Origin: Clostridia bacterium | GTDB lineage: Bacteria; Bacillota; Clostridia; Christensenellales; Pumilibacteraceae | DNA: 64,000 nt | NCBI GenBank assembly: GCA_900767465.1 | Contig: CAAGAW010000009.1 | Span: 1 to 64,000, forward strand | Direction: 5' to 3' | Shown: piece by piece, positions 43,958-51,768 of the stretch | How the letters are laid out: every line of letters starts with the position of its first letter | How positions within the stretch are numbered: position 1 is the stretch's first letter | The notes under the pieces: generated by a model | The model's database searches: none | Seen by the model: only the letters and a program-made list of their open reading frames with translations | Told to the model about the DNA's origin: nothing | Program-made: the position numbers and the translations under genes

Positions 43958-44425
43958 GTGTGGTATCTGCCGAAATATAAATATAGTAAAAGATGCGAAC
44001 GGTGCGGAGAAGTTGCTCATAAAGGCGTTGATTTATCTTGCTATCTCTATTTTCTGATTGCTTTTATTCTTTTTCGATCTTTGACAAGGTCGTTTTTATC
44101 GGGGATCGAGGTGCCGAGGATCAAAAAAGAAATAGCTGTTGAATGTAAACGTTGCAAAAGTAAAGTGGTGCTGTCCGCGGCTGTCGGATTTTACAATATG
44201 AGCGAAGCCGAAAAATCGGCATACAGAAACAAACGGTTGATTCGGTCGTGTTATGCGACGGGCTACGTAGTGTGCTTTTTATTGCATATTTTCTTCGTTG
44301 TTCTGATCGGTCGCATTTCCGGCATTGTGTTCGATATAACATTGTCGGCTCTGTCGGTTGCGTGCGTTGTTTACGGCGTTCTGTGTCTGCATTGCCGAAA
44401 GCGGGTACCGATAAAGCGATTGTAA
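43958..44425 (+). CDS. membrane protein with zinc-ribbon cysteines, unknown function
   Basis: 155 residues, GTG start with GGAGGGG upstream. Cys13/Cys16 (CERC) and a later CKRC pair (about residue 63) could form one zinc ribbon. A hydrophobic stretch lies between them (about 26-42) and two membrane helices follow in the C-terminal half. Divergent from the Xre pair and behind a repressed consensus promoter. I do not recognise the family. Toxin, immunity-like or stress-response roles are possible, but nothing in the sequence decides it. Confidence 0.7.
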   Translation: MWYLPKYKYSKRCERCGEVAHKGVDLSCYLYFLIAFILFRSLTRSFLSGIEVPRIKKEIAVECKRCKSKVVLSAAVGFYNMSEAEKSAYRNKRLIRSCYATGYVVCFLLHIFFVVLIGRISGIVFDITLSALSVACVVYGVLCLHCRKRVPIKRL

Positions 44426-44449
44426 CCACTTTACCGAGCCGCATAAAAT
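44420..44449 (+). promoter_or_regulatory. possible promoter of the nucleotidyltransferase gene
   Basis: TTGTAA (44420-44425), 18-base spacer, TAAAAT (44444-44449), overlapping the end of the preceding gene. Confidence 0.45.
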
Positions 44450-44485
44450 TTCCTTTTCTTACCATACTACGGGCGAGGAGAGGAT

Positions 44486-45466
44486 ATGAATTCGATAATA
44501 CTTGCGGGCGGGTTCGGCACGCGGCTTAAACCGCTTACGGATAGTATTCCCAAACCCGCGCTGAAAATCGCCAACCGCCCGGTGCTCGATTACGTGACGA
44601 GTCAACTTTGCTTTTACGGAATCGCCGACGCGGTGTTCACGCTCGGTTACAAACCGGAAATTATACGCGAAATATGCGAAAATTACGACAAAATAACCGC
44701 ACGTTTTACAGTAGAGGACAAGCCGCTCGGCACGGCGGGCGCGGTAAAAGCCGCAGAAAACATGCTTGACGACGTGTTTTTGGTTATGAGCGGCGACGCG
44801 ATAAGCGATATCGATCTCGGCGCGATGGTTGCCGCGCACCTGAATTCGGACAACCTCGTAACGGTCGCGCTCACGACGGTTCCCGATCCGCGCCGCTACG
44901 GAGTGGCTCGGCTCGACGGCGATAAAATAACGTCGTTCGTCGAAAAACCTTCCGACGAGCGGTTCGGGCGGCTCGTAAACGCCGGCGTGTACGTGGCGGA
45001 CAAATCGGTTCTTAACCTTATCCCCGGCGGAACGCAATACGACTTTGCGCGCGATTTATTCCCGCGACTTGTCAAAACCCGAAAGTTAGGCGCGTTTCTG
45101 CACGGCGGGTACTGGTGCGACGTGGGCGACAAAAAATCGTTTTACGAAGCGAATTTCTATATGTCGGACGGCGGATTTTATCCGTTCGTCGGCTCGAAAA
45201 CAGTTCCCTCCGTCCGCCGCAACGGTTGTCTTATCGGCAAAAACGCAATCGTAACCGGCTCGGCGCGTTACAGTATAATAGGCGAAAACGCGGTGGTAAC
45301 GAGCGGCGCACAGATCCGCGACTGCGTTGTTCTGGACGGAGCGACGGTGTGCGGCGTTCATTACGGCGAGATAATCGGCGACGGGTTTGTCGAAAAATGC
45401 CGAATATCCGAGCGTTTCCCCTCGCTTGCCGAAAATTTTTACAAAGAAGCCTCCGCCAAGGCTTAA
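44486..45466 (+). CDS. NDP-sugar pyrophosphorylase (sugar-1-phosphate nucleotidyltransferase)
   Basis: 326 residues. The N-terminal signature LAGGFGTRLKPLT with PKPAL, the middle FVEKP and the loop NAGVYV are typical of nucleotidyltransferases that join a nucleoside triphosphate to a sugar 1-phosphate. The C-terminal part (about 240-310) has the hexapeptide-like pattern of a left-handed beta-helix. The closest family pattern is mannose-1-phosphate guanylyltransferase-like, but nucleotide and sugar specificity cannot be read. RBS GAGGAGAGG. It probably supplies activated sugar for cell-envelope glycans. Confidence 0.85.
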   Translation: MNSIILAGGFGTRLKPLTDSIPKPALKIANRPVLDYVTSQLCFYGIADAVFTLGYKPEIIREICENYDKITARFTVEDKPLGTAGAVKAAENMLDDVFLVMSGDAISDIDLGAMVAAHLNSDNLVTVALTTVPDPRRYGVARLDGDKITSFVEKPSDERFGRLVNAGVYVADKSVLNLIPGGTQYDFARDLFPRLVKTRKLGAFLHGGYWCDVGDKKSFYEANFYMSDGGFYPFVGSKTVPSVRRNGCLIGKNAIVTGSARYSIIGENAVVTSGAQIRDCVVLDGATVCGVHYGEIIGDGFVEKCRISERFPSLAENFYKEASAKA

Positions 45467-45472
45467 AAACGG

Positions 45473-45501
45473 TTGTCTTTTTCGTCGCGATTTAGTATAA
45501 T
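45473..45501 (+). promoter_or_regulatory. promoter of the RNase J gene
   Basis: TTGTCT (45473-45478), 17-base spacer, TATAAT (45496-45501), immediately after the nucleotidyltransferase gene. Confidence 0.65.
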
Positions 45502-45547
45502 AGGTATGGAAACCACAAAACTAAATACTTATTATACGGAGGTCATT

Positions 45548-47221
45548 TTGCGACATAGTATCGACAGTCCCGCCCTCAGAGTAGTTTTTCTGGGCGGCGT
45601 GGGTGAGATCGGTAAAAATATGACCGCGCTCGAATACGATGACGAGATCATCGTTATTGACTGCGGTCTGACGTTCCCCGACGGCGACATGCCGGGCGTG
45701 GACGCGGTAATTCCCGACTACACCTATCTTCAGGCAAACAAAAACAAAATCAAAGGCGTTGTTCTCACGCACGGTCACGAGGATCACATCGGCGCGTTGC
45801 CGTATTTTCTCAAAGACGTGAACGTTCCCGTTTACGGAACGAAACTTACTCTCGCGCTTGTGGACGCGAAACTTCGTGAGAACAACGTGGACGGAAACCT
45901 TAACGTTATCCGCCCGAAAAGCGTTATAAATTTAGGCAATAATTTCAGAGTAGAGTTCGTAAAAGTCTGCCATTCGATAGCGGGCAGTTGCGCGCTCTGC
46001 ATAACCACACCCGTCGGAGTCGTGTTCCATACGGGCGACTTCAAAGTGGATTTTACGCCGGTAGACGGCAACGTCATCGACCTTAAACGCATATCGGAAA
46101 TCGGGGGTAAGGGCGTGCTTTTACTCCTTGCCGAAAGCACGAATATCGAGCGTCCCGGCTGCTCGATGTCCGAATCCAAAGTCGGCGAGTCGCTTACTCA
46201 TATCTTCGCCGAGAACCCCGAACGCCGTATCTTTATAGCGACGTTCGCGTCCAACGTGCACAGACTCCAGCAAATTCTCGACATCGCGAAAAAATACAAA
46301 CGAAAAGTCGCGTTTGCCGGCAGAAGCATGATAAACATAGTCGAGTACGCGGGCAAGATCGGCGAACTCAAACTCGACAAAAACAATATCATCGATATCG
46401 AACAGATCGGCAAAGAAGAGGATAAAAATCTCTGTATCATCACCACCGGATCTCAGGGCGAGCCGAGTAGTGCGCTTACCCGTATCGCCAACGACGAGTT
46501 CCCGAAAGTAACTATCGGATTCAACGACACGGTTATTCTTTCAGCGTCGCCTATTCCCGGTAACGAGCGTATGGTTTACAACGTAATCAACAATCTTTAC
46601 CGCAAAGGCGCGAAGGTTATTTACGAGTCTCTTGCCGAAGTTCACGCTTCGGGACACGCGTGTCAGGAAGAAATCAAACTCATGCACACGCTCATCAATC
46701 CGAAATTCTTTATTCCCGTTCACGGCGAGCGCAGACACCTGCAAAAGCACGCAGAACTTGCCGTTCGCCTCGGAACGCCGTCTACGAATATCGTAATCAC
46801 GGACATCGGAAACGTTGCCGAGGTCACGAAAAACTCGATACGTATAGGCGATAACGTGCCGTCCGGCTGTCTTTTGGTTGACGGACTGGGTGTGGGCGAC
46901 GTGGGCAGCAGCGTTCTTCGCGACCGCAAACATCTTGCGGAAGAGGGCGTTATCGTATGCGTTATCGGCGTAAACGCCGTCAGCGGCGAAGTCTACGACG
47001 TGGACATCACCTCGCGCGGGTTTATGTACAGCAAGGACGAGTCCGAAAAAATGATCGTCGAAAGCAAAGAGCAGGTTCGTAAAACCCTCTCGAACGTCGA
47101 CCTCAAAGCGGTTTCCGACTGGACGCCCGTCAAAAAACAGATCTGTAAAGACCTTAAAAACCTGTTCTTCAAGCGTACCAAGCGCAACCCGATGATCCTT
47201 CCTGTAATAATGGAAAACTGA
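45548..47221 (+). CDS. rnj: ribonuclease J
   Basis: 557 residues. The metallo-beta-lactamase motif HGHEDH is at 75-80, VGEIGKN and DCGLTFPD precede it, and the beta-CASP region (SQGEPSSAL, HASGHA, VHGER) is complete. RNase J is the 5'-to-3' exonuclease and endonuclease of mRNA decay and rRNA maturation in Bacillota. I choose TTG 45548 because GGAGG lies five bases upstream. Longer frames from 45473 or 45506 start inside the promoter or near the transcription start. The C-terminal domain is complete. It is followed after one base by trmR, so the three genes form an operon. Confidence 0.93.
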   Translation: MRHSIDSPALRVVFLGGVGEIGKNMTALEYDDEIIVIDCGLTFPDGDMPGVDAVIPDYTYLQANKNKIKGVVLTHGHEDHIGALPYFLKDVNVPVYGTKLTLALVDAKLRENNVDGNLNVIRPKSVINLGNNFRVEFVKVCHSIAGSCALCITTPVGVVFHTGDFKVDFTPVDGNVIDLKRISEIGGKGVLLLLAESTNIERPGCSMSESKVGESLTHIFAENPERRIFIATFASNVHRLQQILDIAKKYKRKVAFAGRSMINIVEYAGKIGELKLDKNNIIDIEQIGKEEDKNLCIITTGSQGEPSSALTRIANDEFPKVTIGFNDTVILSASPIPGNERMVYNVINNLYRKGAKVIYESLAEVHASGHACQEEIKLMHTLINPKFFIPVHGERRHLQKHAELAVRLGTPSTNIVITDIGNVAEVTKNSIRIGDNVPSGCLLVDGLGVGDVGSSVLRDRKHLAEEGVIVCVIGVNAVSGEVYDVDITSRGFMYSKDESEKMIVESKEQVRKTLSNVDLKAVSDWTPVKKQICKDLKNLFFKRTKRNPMILPVIMEN

Positions 47222-47222
47222 A

Positions 47223-47867
47223 ATGCCGTTCAAAACTCCGTCCGCCGCAAGCGAATATATACGCGCGCATCTGCGCCCCGAAACCGATCCGCTTCTTACC
47301 GAAATGACGGAATACGCCGACGCGAATTTCGTTCCGGTACTGCTTCCCGAATCCGCCGCGCTGCTTAAACAGATCGTCGGGTTCGTCAAGCCCGAAAAAA
47401 CGCTCGAAATCGGTACGGCGATAGGGTACAGTTCGCTTCTGATTCTTCGTAGCGGCGGTAAAAAACTGTATACGATCGAGATAAAAGAGGATATGATCGA
47501 CCGCGCGAAATCGTATTTTGCCCGCGCGGGCGTTTCGGACAGAGTTACTTGTTTTTTGGGTGACGCCGTCGAAATCCTGCCGATTATGGAAGGTACGTTC
47601 GATTTCATCTTTATGGACGGACCGAAAACAAAGTATCCGCTGTTTTTTCCGCATCTGAAAAGAATGTTAAAAATCGGCGGTGTGCTGCTTTGCGATAACG
47701 TTCTTTACGACGGTATGGCGACGGGCGAGAGAGAAGTAAAACACTCGAAATCCACGATCGTAAACGGACTTGACAAATTTCTTACCGATCTGTGCGCCGA
47801 CGAAGATTTCGAGACGAGTATTCTGCCGGTCGGCGACGGAATGAGCCTTAGCGTAAAGAAGAGGTAA
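47223..47867 (+). CDS. trmR: tRNA 5-hydroxyuridine O-methyltransferase (TrmR/YrrM-like)
   Basis: 214 residues, class I methyltransferase of the O-methyltransferase 3 type: SAM motif TLEIGTAIGYSSL, acidic IEIKEDM, FDFIFMDGPK and the metal-site LCDNVLYDG. In Bacillus subtilis the same gene neighbours trhP and methylates 5-hydroxyuridine at tRNA position 34. The immediate U32-peptidase-like neighbour here supports that role over catechol or other small-molecule methylation. It begins one base after RNase J; the ribosome site is weak (TGGAAAA). Confidence 0.85.
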   Translation: MPFKTPSAASEYIRAHLRPETDPLLTEMTEYADANFVPVLLPESAALLKQIVGFVKPEKTLEIGTAIGYSSLLILRSGGKKLYTIEIKEDMIDRAKSYFARAGVSDRVTCFLGDAVEILPIMEGTFDFIFMDGPKTKYPLFFPHLKRMLKIGGVLLCDNVLYDGMATGEREVKHSKSTIVNGLDKFLTDLCADEDFETSILPVGDGMSLSVKKR

Positions 47868-47869
47868 CC

Positions 47870-49072
47870 ATGACAGAACTTTTAGCACCCGCGGGCAATT
47901 TCGAGCGGCTTAAAACCGCATTTTATTTCGGTGCGGACGCGGCGTATCTGGCGTACAAAAAATTCGGACTTCGCGCGTTTGCGGACAATTTCGACCTCGA
48001 AGAACTGCAAAAAGCGGTGGATTACGCGCACGCTCTCGGGAAAAAAGTTTACGTCACTCTCAATATTTTCGCCAGGGAATCAGACTTCGGCGAACTTATC
48101 GAGTTTTTGCCCGAACTTAACAAAATCGGACCGAACGGCGTTATCGTAAGCGATATAGGCGTTGCTTCGCTCGTTAAAAAATACGCGCCCGACCTTGCGC
48201 TTCATCTTTCGACGCAAGCGAATCTTATGAATAAATACGCCGCCGCCGAATACGTAAAATTCGGTTTTTCGCGGCTCGTCGTCGCGCGCGAAACTTCGCT
48301 TTCCGAGATCCGCGCGATCCGCGACTATATTCCCGACAGCGTGGAAATCGAAGCGTTTGCTCACGGCGCGATGTGCATTTCGTATTCGGGCAGGTGTCTT
48401 CTCAGCAGTTATCTTACGGGACGCAGCGGCAATCGCGGCGAGTGCGCTCAAAGTTGCCGGTGGGAGTATTTTCTTCGCGAAAAGACCCGCACCGACTATC
48501 TTCCGATCGAAGAGGACGACCGCGGAACTTACATACTTAACAGCAAGGATCTCAATATGCTCGCACACCTCGACAAAATGATCGACGCAGGCGTAACGAG
48601 TTTCAAAATCGAAGGCAGGGTAAAAACCGCGTACTACGTGGCAAGCGTGGTAAACGCTTATCGCCGCGCCCTCGACCTGATAAAAACGGGCAAGCCTTAC
48701 GACCCGCCAGCGTGGATTCTTGCCGACCTCGACAAGCCTTCGCATCGCATGTACACCACCGGGTTTTACCTCGGCGACGAGAAAAACGCTCAGTGTTACG
48801 AAACGTCCAAGCCGGACGCGACTTACGACTTTATCGCCGCGGTTCTCGGGTCGGGCGAGGGGTACGCGATCGTGGAAATGCGCAACCGATTCAAAATCGG
48901 CGACGAACTCGAAGTTCTCTCGCCCGCCGCATACCATAACGCGATTATCAAAGTCGAAAAAATGGAAGACGAAGAGGGTAACGCCGTTGCCGACGCGCTC
49001 CTCGTCAAACAAAAACTTAAACTTTACACTTCCGTGCCTCTCGCTGCGGGCGATATGCTCCGTCGCCGCTAA
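47870..49072 (+). CDS. trhP: tRNA hydroxylation protein TrhP (U32 peptidase-like)
   Basis: 400 residues. The U32 signature EAFAHGAMCISYSGRC is at 161-176, with Cys169 and Cys176 and a further NRGECAQSC pair close behind, a four-cysteine set proposed to hold an iron-sulfur cluster. The family was long annotated as collagenase/peptidase. YegQ/YrrN/YrrO members are known to hydroxylate uridine 34 of tRNA using prephenate. Start two bases after trmR with AGAGG upstream. Bacillus has two paralogues; only one is seen here. Product plus TrmR would make 5-methoxyuridine. Confidence 0.88.
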   Translation: MTELLAPAGNFERLKTAFYFGADAAYLAYKKFGLRAFADNFDLEELQKAVDYAHALGKKVYVTLNIFARESDFGELIEFLPELNKIGPNGVIVSDIGVASLVKKYAPDLALHLSTQANLMNKYAAAEYVKFGFSRLVVARETSLSEIRAIRDYIPDSVEIEAFAHGAMCISYSGRCLLSSYLTGRSGNRGECAQSCRWEYFLREKTRTDYLPIEEDDRGTYILNSKDLNMLAHLDKMIDAGVTSFKIEGRVKTAYYVASVVNAYRRALDLIKTGKPYDPPAWILADLDKPSHRMYTTGFYLGDEKNAQCYETSKPDATYDFIAAVLGSGEGYAIVEMRNRFKIGDELEVLSPAAYHNAIIKVEKMEDEEGNAVADALLVKQKLKLYTSVPLAAGDMLRRR

Positions 49073-49398
49073 CGGCAGGAGACCCCCTGCGGGCAGGAGT
49101 TTGCTTGGAACGCCGTTTTCCGCCTCGGTAGGGGGATCCATCGCACCGCCGGCCGGGAATCCCTGCGAGCAAACCGGCTACGCCCGTGCTAAAGAATATC
49201 ATTATAAAACGATACGGAACGTTATATTTGTCCCGTCGTCTCGAGCGAAGTCGAGAGATCTCGCGGGAGTGAACACGGAAGCATCTGAACGGTATAACCC
49301 AAAACACTCGCCCGCGGCGGCTCACTGCCTCTCCCGTGCGAGTTCCGCGCCGAACGTGAAAAAACCGGTAAAGCACGGCAAAGGACAATCGCCCGCCC
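49073..49398. repeat. intergenic repeat region with palindromes
   Basis: No gene. An imperfect long inverted repeat (GTTTGCT about 49098-49104 with AGCAAAC about 49168-49174, flanked by GC-rich arms) is followed by a compact palindrome at 49231-49268. There TCCCG...CGGGA encloses TCTCGA-GCGAAG-TCGAGA. The second is of the kind found scattered between genes of many bacteria (REP-like). Confidence 0.5.
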
Positions 49399-49614
49399 TT
49401 AATCTTCCGTACCTAAAATGTAGCCGCAGGAAACGTCGAAATACCGCGCGCACCTGACGATGGCGGTTGCGGTCGGTTCGGACTGAAAATTTATCCACTT
49501 TGAAACGCTGCGTTGCGAATATCCGATCGCGCCGGCAAGCGCAACCTGACTCGTGTCGTTTTCCTTCATAAGTTCGCGTAGCCGCTGTCCGAAACTTGCA
49601 TTGATTTCGATCAT
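49399..49614 (-). CDS. small Xre-family repressor
   Basis: 71 residues with a single helix-turn-helix (SQVALAGAIGYSQRSVSKWI). I start at ATG 49614, with AGGACGG upstream; the longer frame to 49674 runs into the operator region. It is divergent from the membrane protein at 49755. Two copies of the palindrome TAGAA-x6-TTCTA lie between them. The arrangement repeats that of 43665-43958 with a different repressor, operator and target. Confidence 0.85.
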   Translation of the reverse strand: MIEINASFGQRLRELMKENDTSQVALAGAIGYSQRSVSKWINFQSEPTATAIVRCARYFDVSCGYILGTED

Positions 49615-49644
49615 ATAAAATACCGTCCTATGTACAATAGATTT

Positions 49645-49689
49645 TAGAACTATTATTCTAAAAATACTTGACATAGAACTATTATTCTA
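49645..49689. promoter_or_regulatory. two identical Xre operators
   Basis: TAGAACTATTATTCTA occurs at 49645-49660 and exactly again at 49674-49689, centres 29 bases apart. The second fills the promoter spacer; the first lies upstream of the -35 box, nearer the Xre gene. Confidence 0.75.
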
Positions 49690-49696
49690 TTATACT
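49668..49696 (+). promoter_or_regulatory. promoter of the coiled-coil membrane protein gene
   Basis: TTGACA (49668-49673), 17-base spacer consisting of an operator plus one base, TATACT (49691-49696). Confidence 0.75.
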
Positions 49697-49754
49697 TAAA
49701 TAAGGTTTCGTCAGAATAAACAAAACCGATGAAATTTCAAAAATCGGAGGGGTT

Positions 49755-51506
49755 ATGAAGAGAGAAAAGAACAGTCGTTGTTATGCGGTTGCGTTCGCGT
49801 TTGTCGCGGTAGCAATCGCGTTTTACGTTTTCGAAGCCGCGATAATGCTGATAAACAGCGCGGAAGTCGGAGTTTTTTCGGAATTACTGATTCTAAGCGT
49901 AGTTGTCGGCGCGATCGCACTCGCGCTTGCCGTTTTAAGTTTAACCGCTTTTAAGTCAAAACGCAAAATCAAGGTTTTGTTCCTGATTCTGGCGGCTGTT
50001 CTGATTTTTCTTGCGGCTATGGGAGCAGTCTACGGGTACGGCGAGAAGGGCGGTCCCGAATGGTTGATCAAGCACGACCTCGGCGGCTTTACGTTCGACG
50101 CCGCAGTCGGAGCGGTCGCGCTGATTGTCGCCTTGGTAAGCATGATCGTCGTTACGATCGTCGCAACGGCGGAAGTGCGTGCCGAAAAGCGCGTTATAAA
50201 CAAGCAAAAACGCACCGAGAAACGACTCGAACTCGCTGCGATAAAAGAGAAAAACGCTGCGGAGGCGGAAGAAAAACGCAAGTTGCGCGAAGAAGAAAAA
50301 GCCCGCCTCGCCGAAGAGAAACGAATCGAAGCGGAAAAACTCGCGGAAGAGCGGAAAATTGCAGCCGAAAGCCGCGCCGAAGAAAAACGGCTTTCCGAAC
50401 TAAAAGCCGCGGAAGAGAAAGCGGTACGCGATCGCGAAAAAGCGGCGAAAAAAGCGGTTTCCGCCGAAGTTGCCGCAACCTCGATCGCAACGACCGCGCA
50501 AACAGACTTTACGATCGATGATAGCCGACCCGAAACCGCTGTCGACGTATTATCCGAAAAAACCGAACGTAAACTGAAGATTTACCCGTTCGTACTCGCA
50601 GGAATTTCGTTGATCGTAACGCTTATGTTCACCTTCGTAAGGTGGTCGGGCGACGAAACGGTCGCAAAAATCAAATTCTTCCTGTTTTCGGCGGTTTGCT
50701 ATCAGTGGGTATTGTTCGGAATACATATTCTCCGCAACGTAAAGGGCGGACTTCGCTATCTCGGCATACTCGCGATTTTGTTCGCGCCGCTCGGTTACGC
50801 AATGCTTGCCGTCAAAAACACGGACGAAACGAGGTTTTTCGTCAATACGATAATATGTCTCGTTCCGTACAACGGAAACAAATTTATGCTCGGTTATCTG
50901 ATCGACACGATTTTCGGATCGGTAGCCGCGTACGCCACGTGGGAATATTATGCCGCAGGTATGGCGATTTCCGTCTGGTTCGGAACGCTCGTGTATTTCC
51001 TCGTTCCGTCCAAAGGTAAACTTTCGGGCGCGCTTGGCAAAGACGGCTGGGTGAGATATTTCGCCTGCGCGTTTATGACCGCGCTTGTCGGGGTGGTTCT
51101 CGTCGCGCTCGTGGTCGCGCTCGCGATTATGATTATCGTCGGTTTGTTCGGAACGTCGTCGTCAACGAGTTCCTCGCATTCGTCCGGTTCGTCCGGCTCT
51201 GCAGGCGATTCGTCGGGGTCGGACGAGGCGACCGAAGAAGACGACAGATTCAATAAAACGATCGTTCTCGGCGATCTTCGCAGCGTCGGCATAAACGGCG
51301 ATACGGTTACGGACCTTAACAGCGGCAGAGAGTACCGCATTTATAACTACCACTCGAATACCGGCTACTTCGAGGACGAAAATCGCAACGTTTACTATCA
51401 TTCGTCCAACGGCGAAGTTATCGTCACGGGCGAGCATCGCGGTTATTCCGAAAGCGAGTACGAGGCGGACAACAGGATTCGCGACGAAGTCGGCTTTACG
51501 AGATAA
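49755..51506 (+). CDS. multi-pass membrane protein with charged coiled coil, unknown function
   Basis: 583 residues. Four membrane helices (about 11-33, 44-64, 73-94, 113-138) are followed by a Lys/Glu/Ala-rich coiled coil (about 145-235) with KLREEEKARLAEEKR-type repeats. A second membrane block of about five helices (275-464), a Ser/Gly-rich linker (465-490) and a soluble acidic/aromatic C-terminal domain complete it. RBS GGAGGGG. Expression should be held down by the divergent Xre protein through operators in the promoter. No known domain is recognised. A regulated membrane stress or defence function is one possibility, with no direct evidence. Confidence 0.8.
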   Translation: MKREKNSRCYAVAFAFVAVAIAFYVFEAAIMLINSAEVGVFSELLILSVVVGAIALALAVLSLTAFKSKRKIKVLFLILAAVLIFLAAMGAVYGYGEKGGPEWLIKHDLGGFTFDAAVGAVALIVALVSMIVVTIVATAEVRAEKRVINKQKRTEKRLELAAIKEKNAAEAEEKRKLREEEKARLAEEKRIEAEKLAEERKIAAESRAEEKRLSELKAAEEKAVRDREKAAKKAVSAEVAATSIATTAQTDFTIDDSRPETAVDVLSEKTERKLKIYPFVLAGISLIVTLMFTFVRWSGDETVAKIKFFLFSAVCYQWVLFGIHILRNVKGGLRYLGILAILFAPLGYAMLAVKNTDETRFFVNTIICLVPYNGNKFMLGYLIDTIFGSVAAYATWEYYAAGMAISVWFGTLVYFLVPSKGKLSGALGKDGWVRYFACAFMTALVGVVLVALVVALAIMIIVGLFGTSSSTSSSHSSGSSGSAGDSSGSDEATEEDDRFNKTIVLGDLRSVGINGDTVTDLNSGREYRIYNYHSNTGYFEDENRNVYYHSSNGEVIVTGEHRGYSESEYEADNRIRDEVGFTR

Positions 51507-51618
51507 GTCGTTATCGTTGTGTCCGACTGAAATAGCGGACTCGTATCGCCGCGGATACTCACGCTTGCATGTATGAATGAGTCTGAAAGACTCGTATATC
51601 GCGCTTTATAGTTATAAA

Positions 51619-51651
51619 AAAGACTCGTTTTCGGAATGGGAACGAGTCTTT
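51619..51651. terminator. bidirectional terminator
   Basis: AAAGACTCGTT pairs with AACGAGTCTTT around an 11-base loop, between the coiled-coil gene and the convergent GH109-like copy 2. Confidence 0.7.
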
Positions 51652-51696
51652 AACGTATTTAACGTAATTATAAAATCGCTCGAAACGGTATTTAAC

Positions 51697-51752
51697 CACT
51701 GTCGTTGCGAGGAGCGAAGCGACGCGGTAATATCCCGGAAGGGAACACGAAT
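51697..51752. repeat. REP-like intergenic palindromic repeat
   Basis: The sequence GTCGTTGCGAGGAGCGAAGC and the GACGCGG that follows, then CCCGGAAGGGAACACG, is a recognisable dispersed intergenic repeat type with imperfect dyad symmetry. It lies just downstream of GH109-like copy 2. Confidence 0.55.
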
Positions 51753-51768
51753 GCAACTGATTATAAAG

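Noticed and set aside
45473..45547. Earlier starts for RNase J
   Set aside because: The region contains the -35 and -10 boxes, and only TTG 45548 has a GGAGG site at proper distance.
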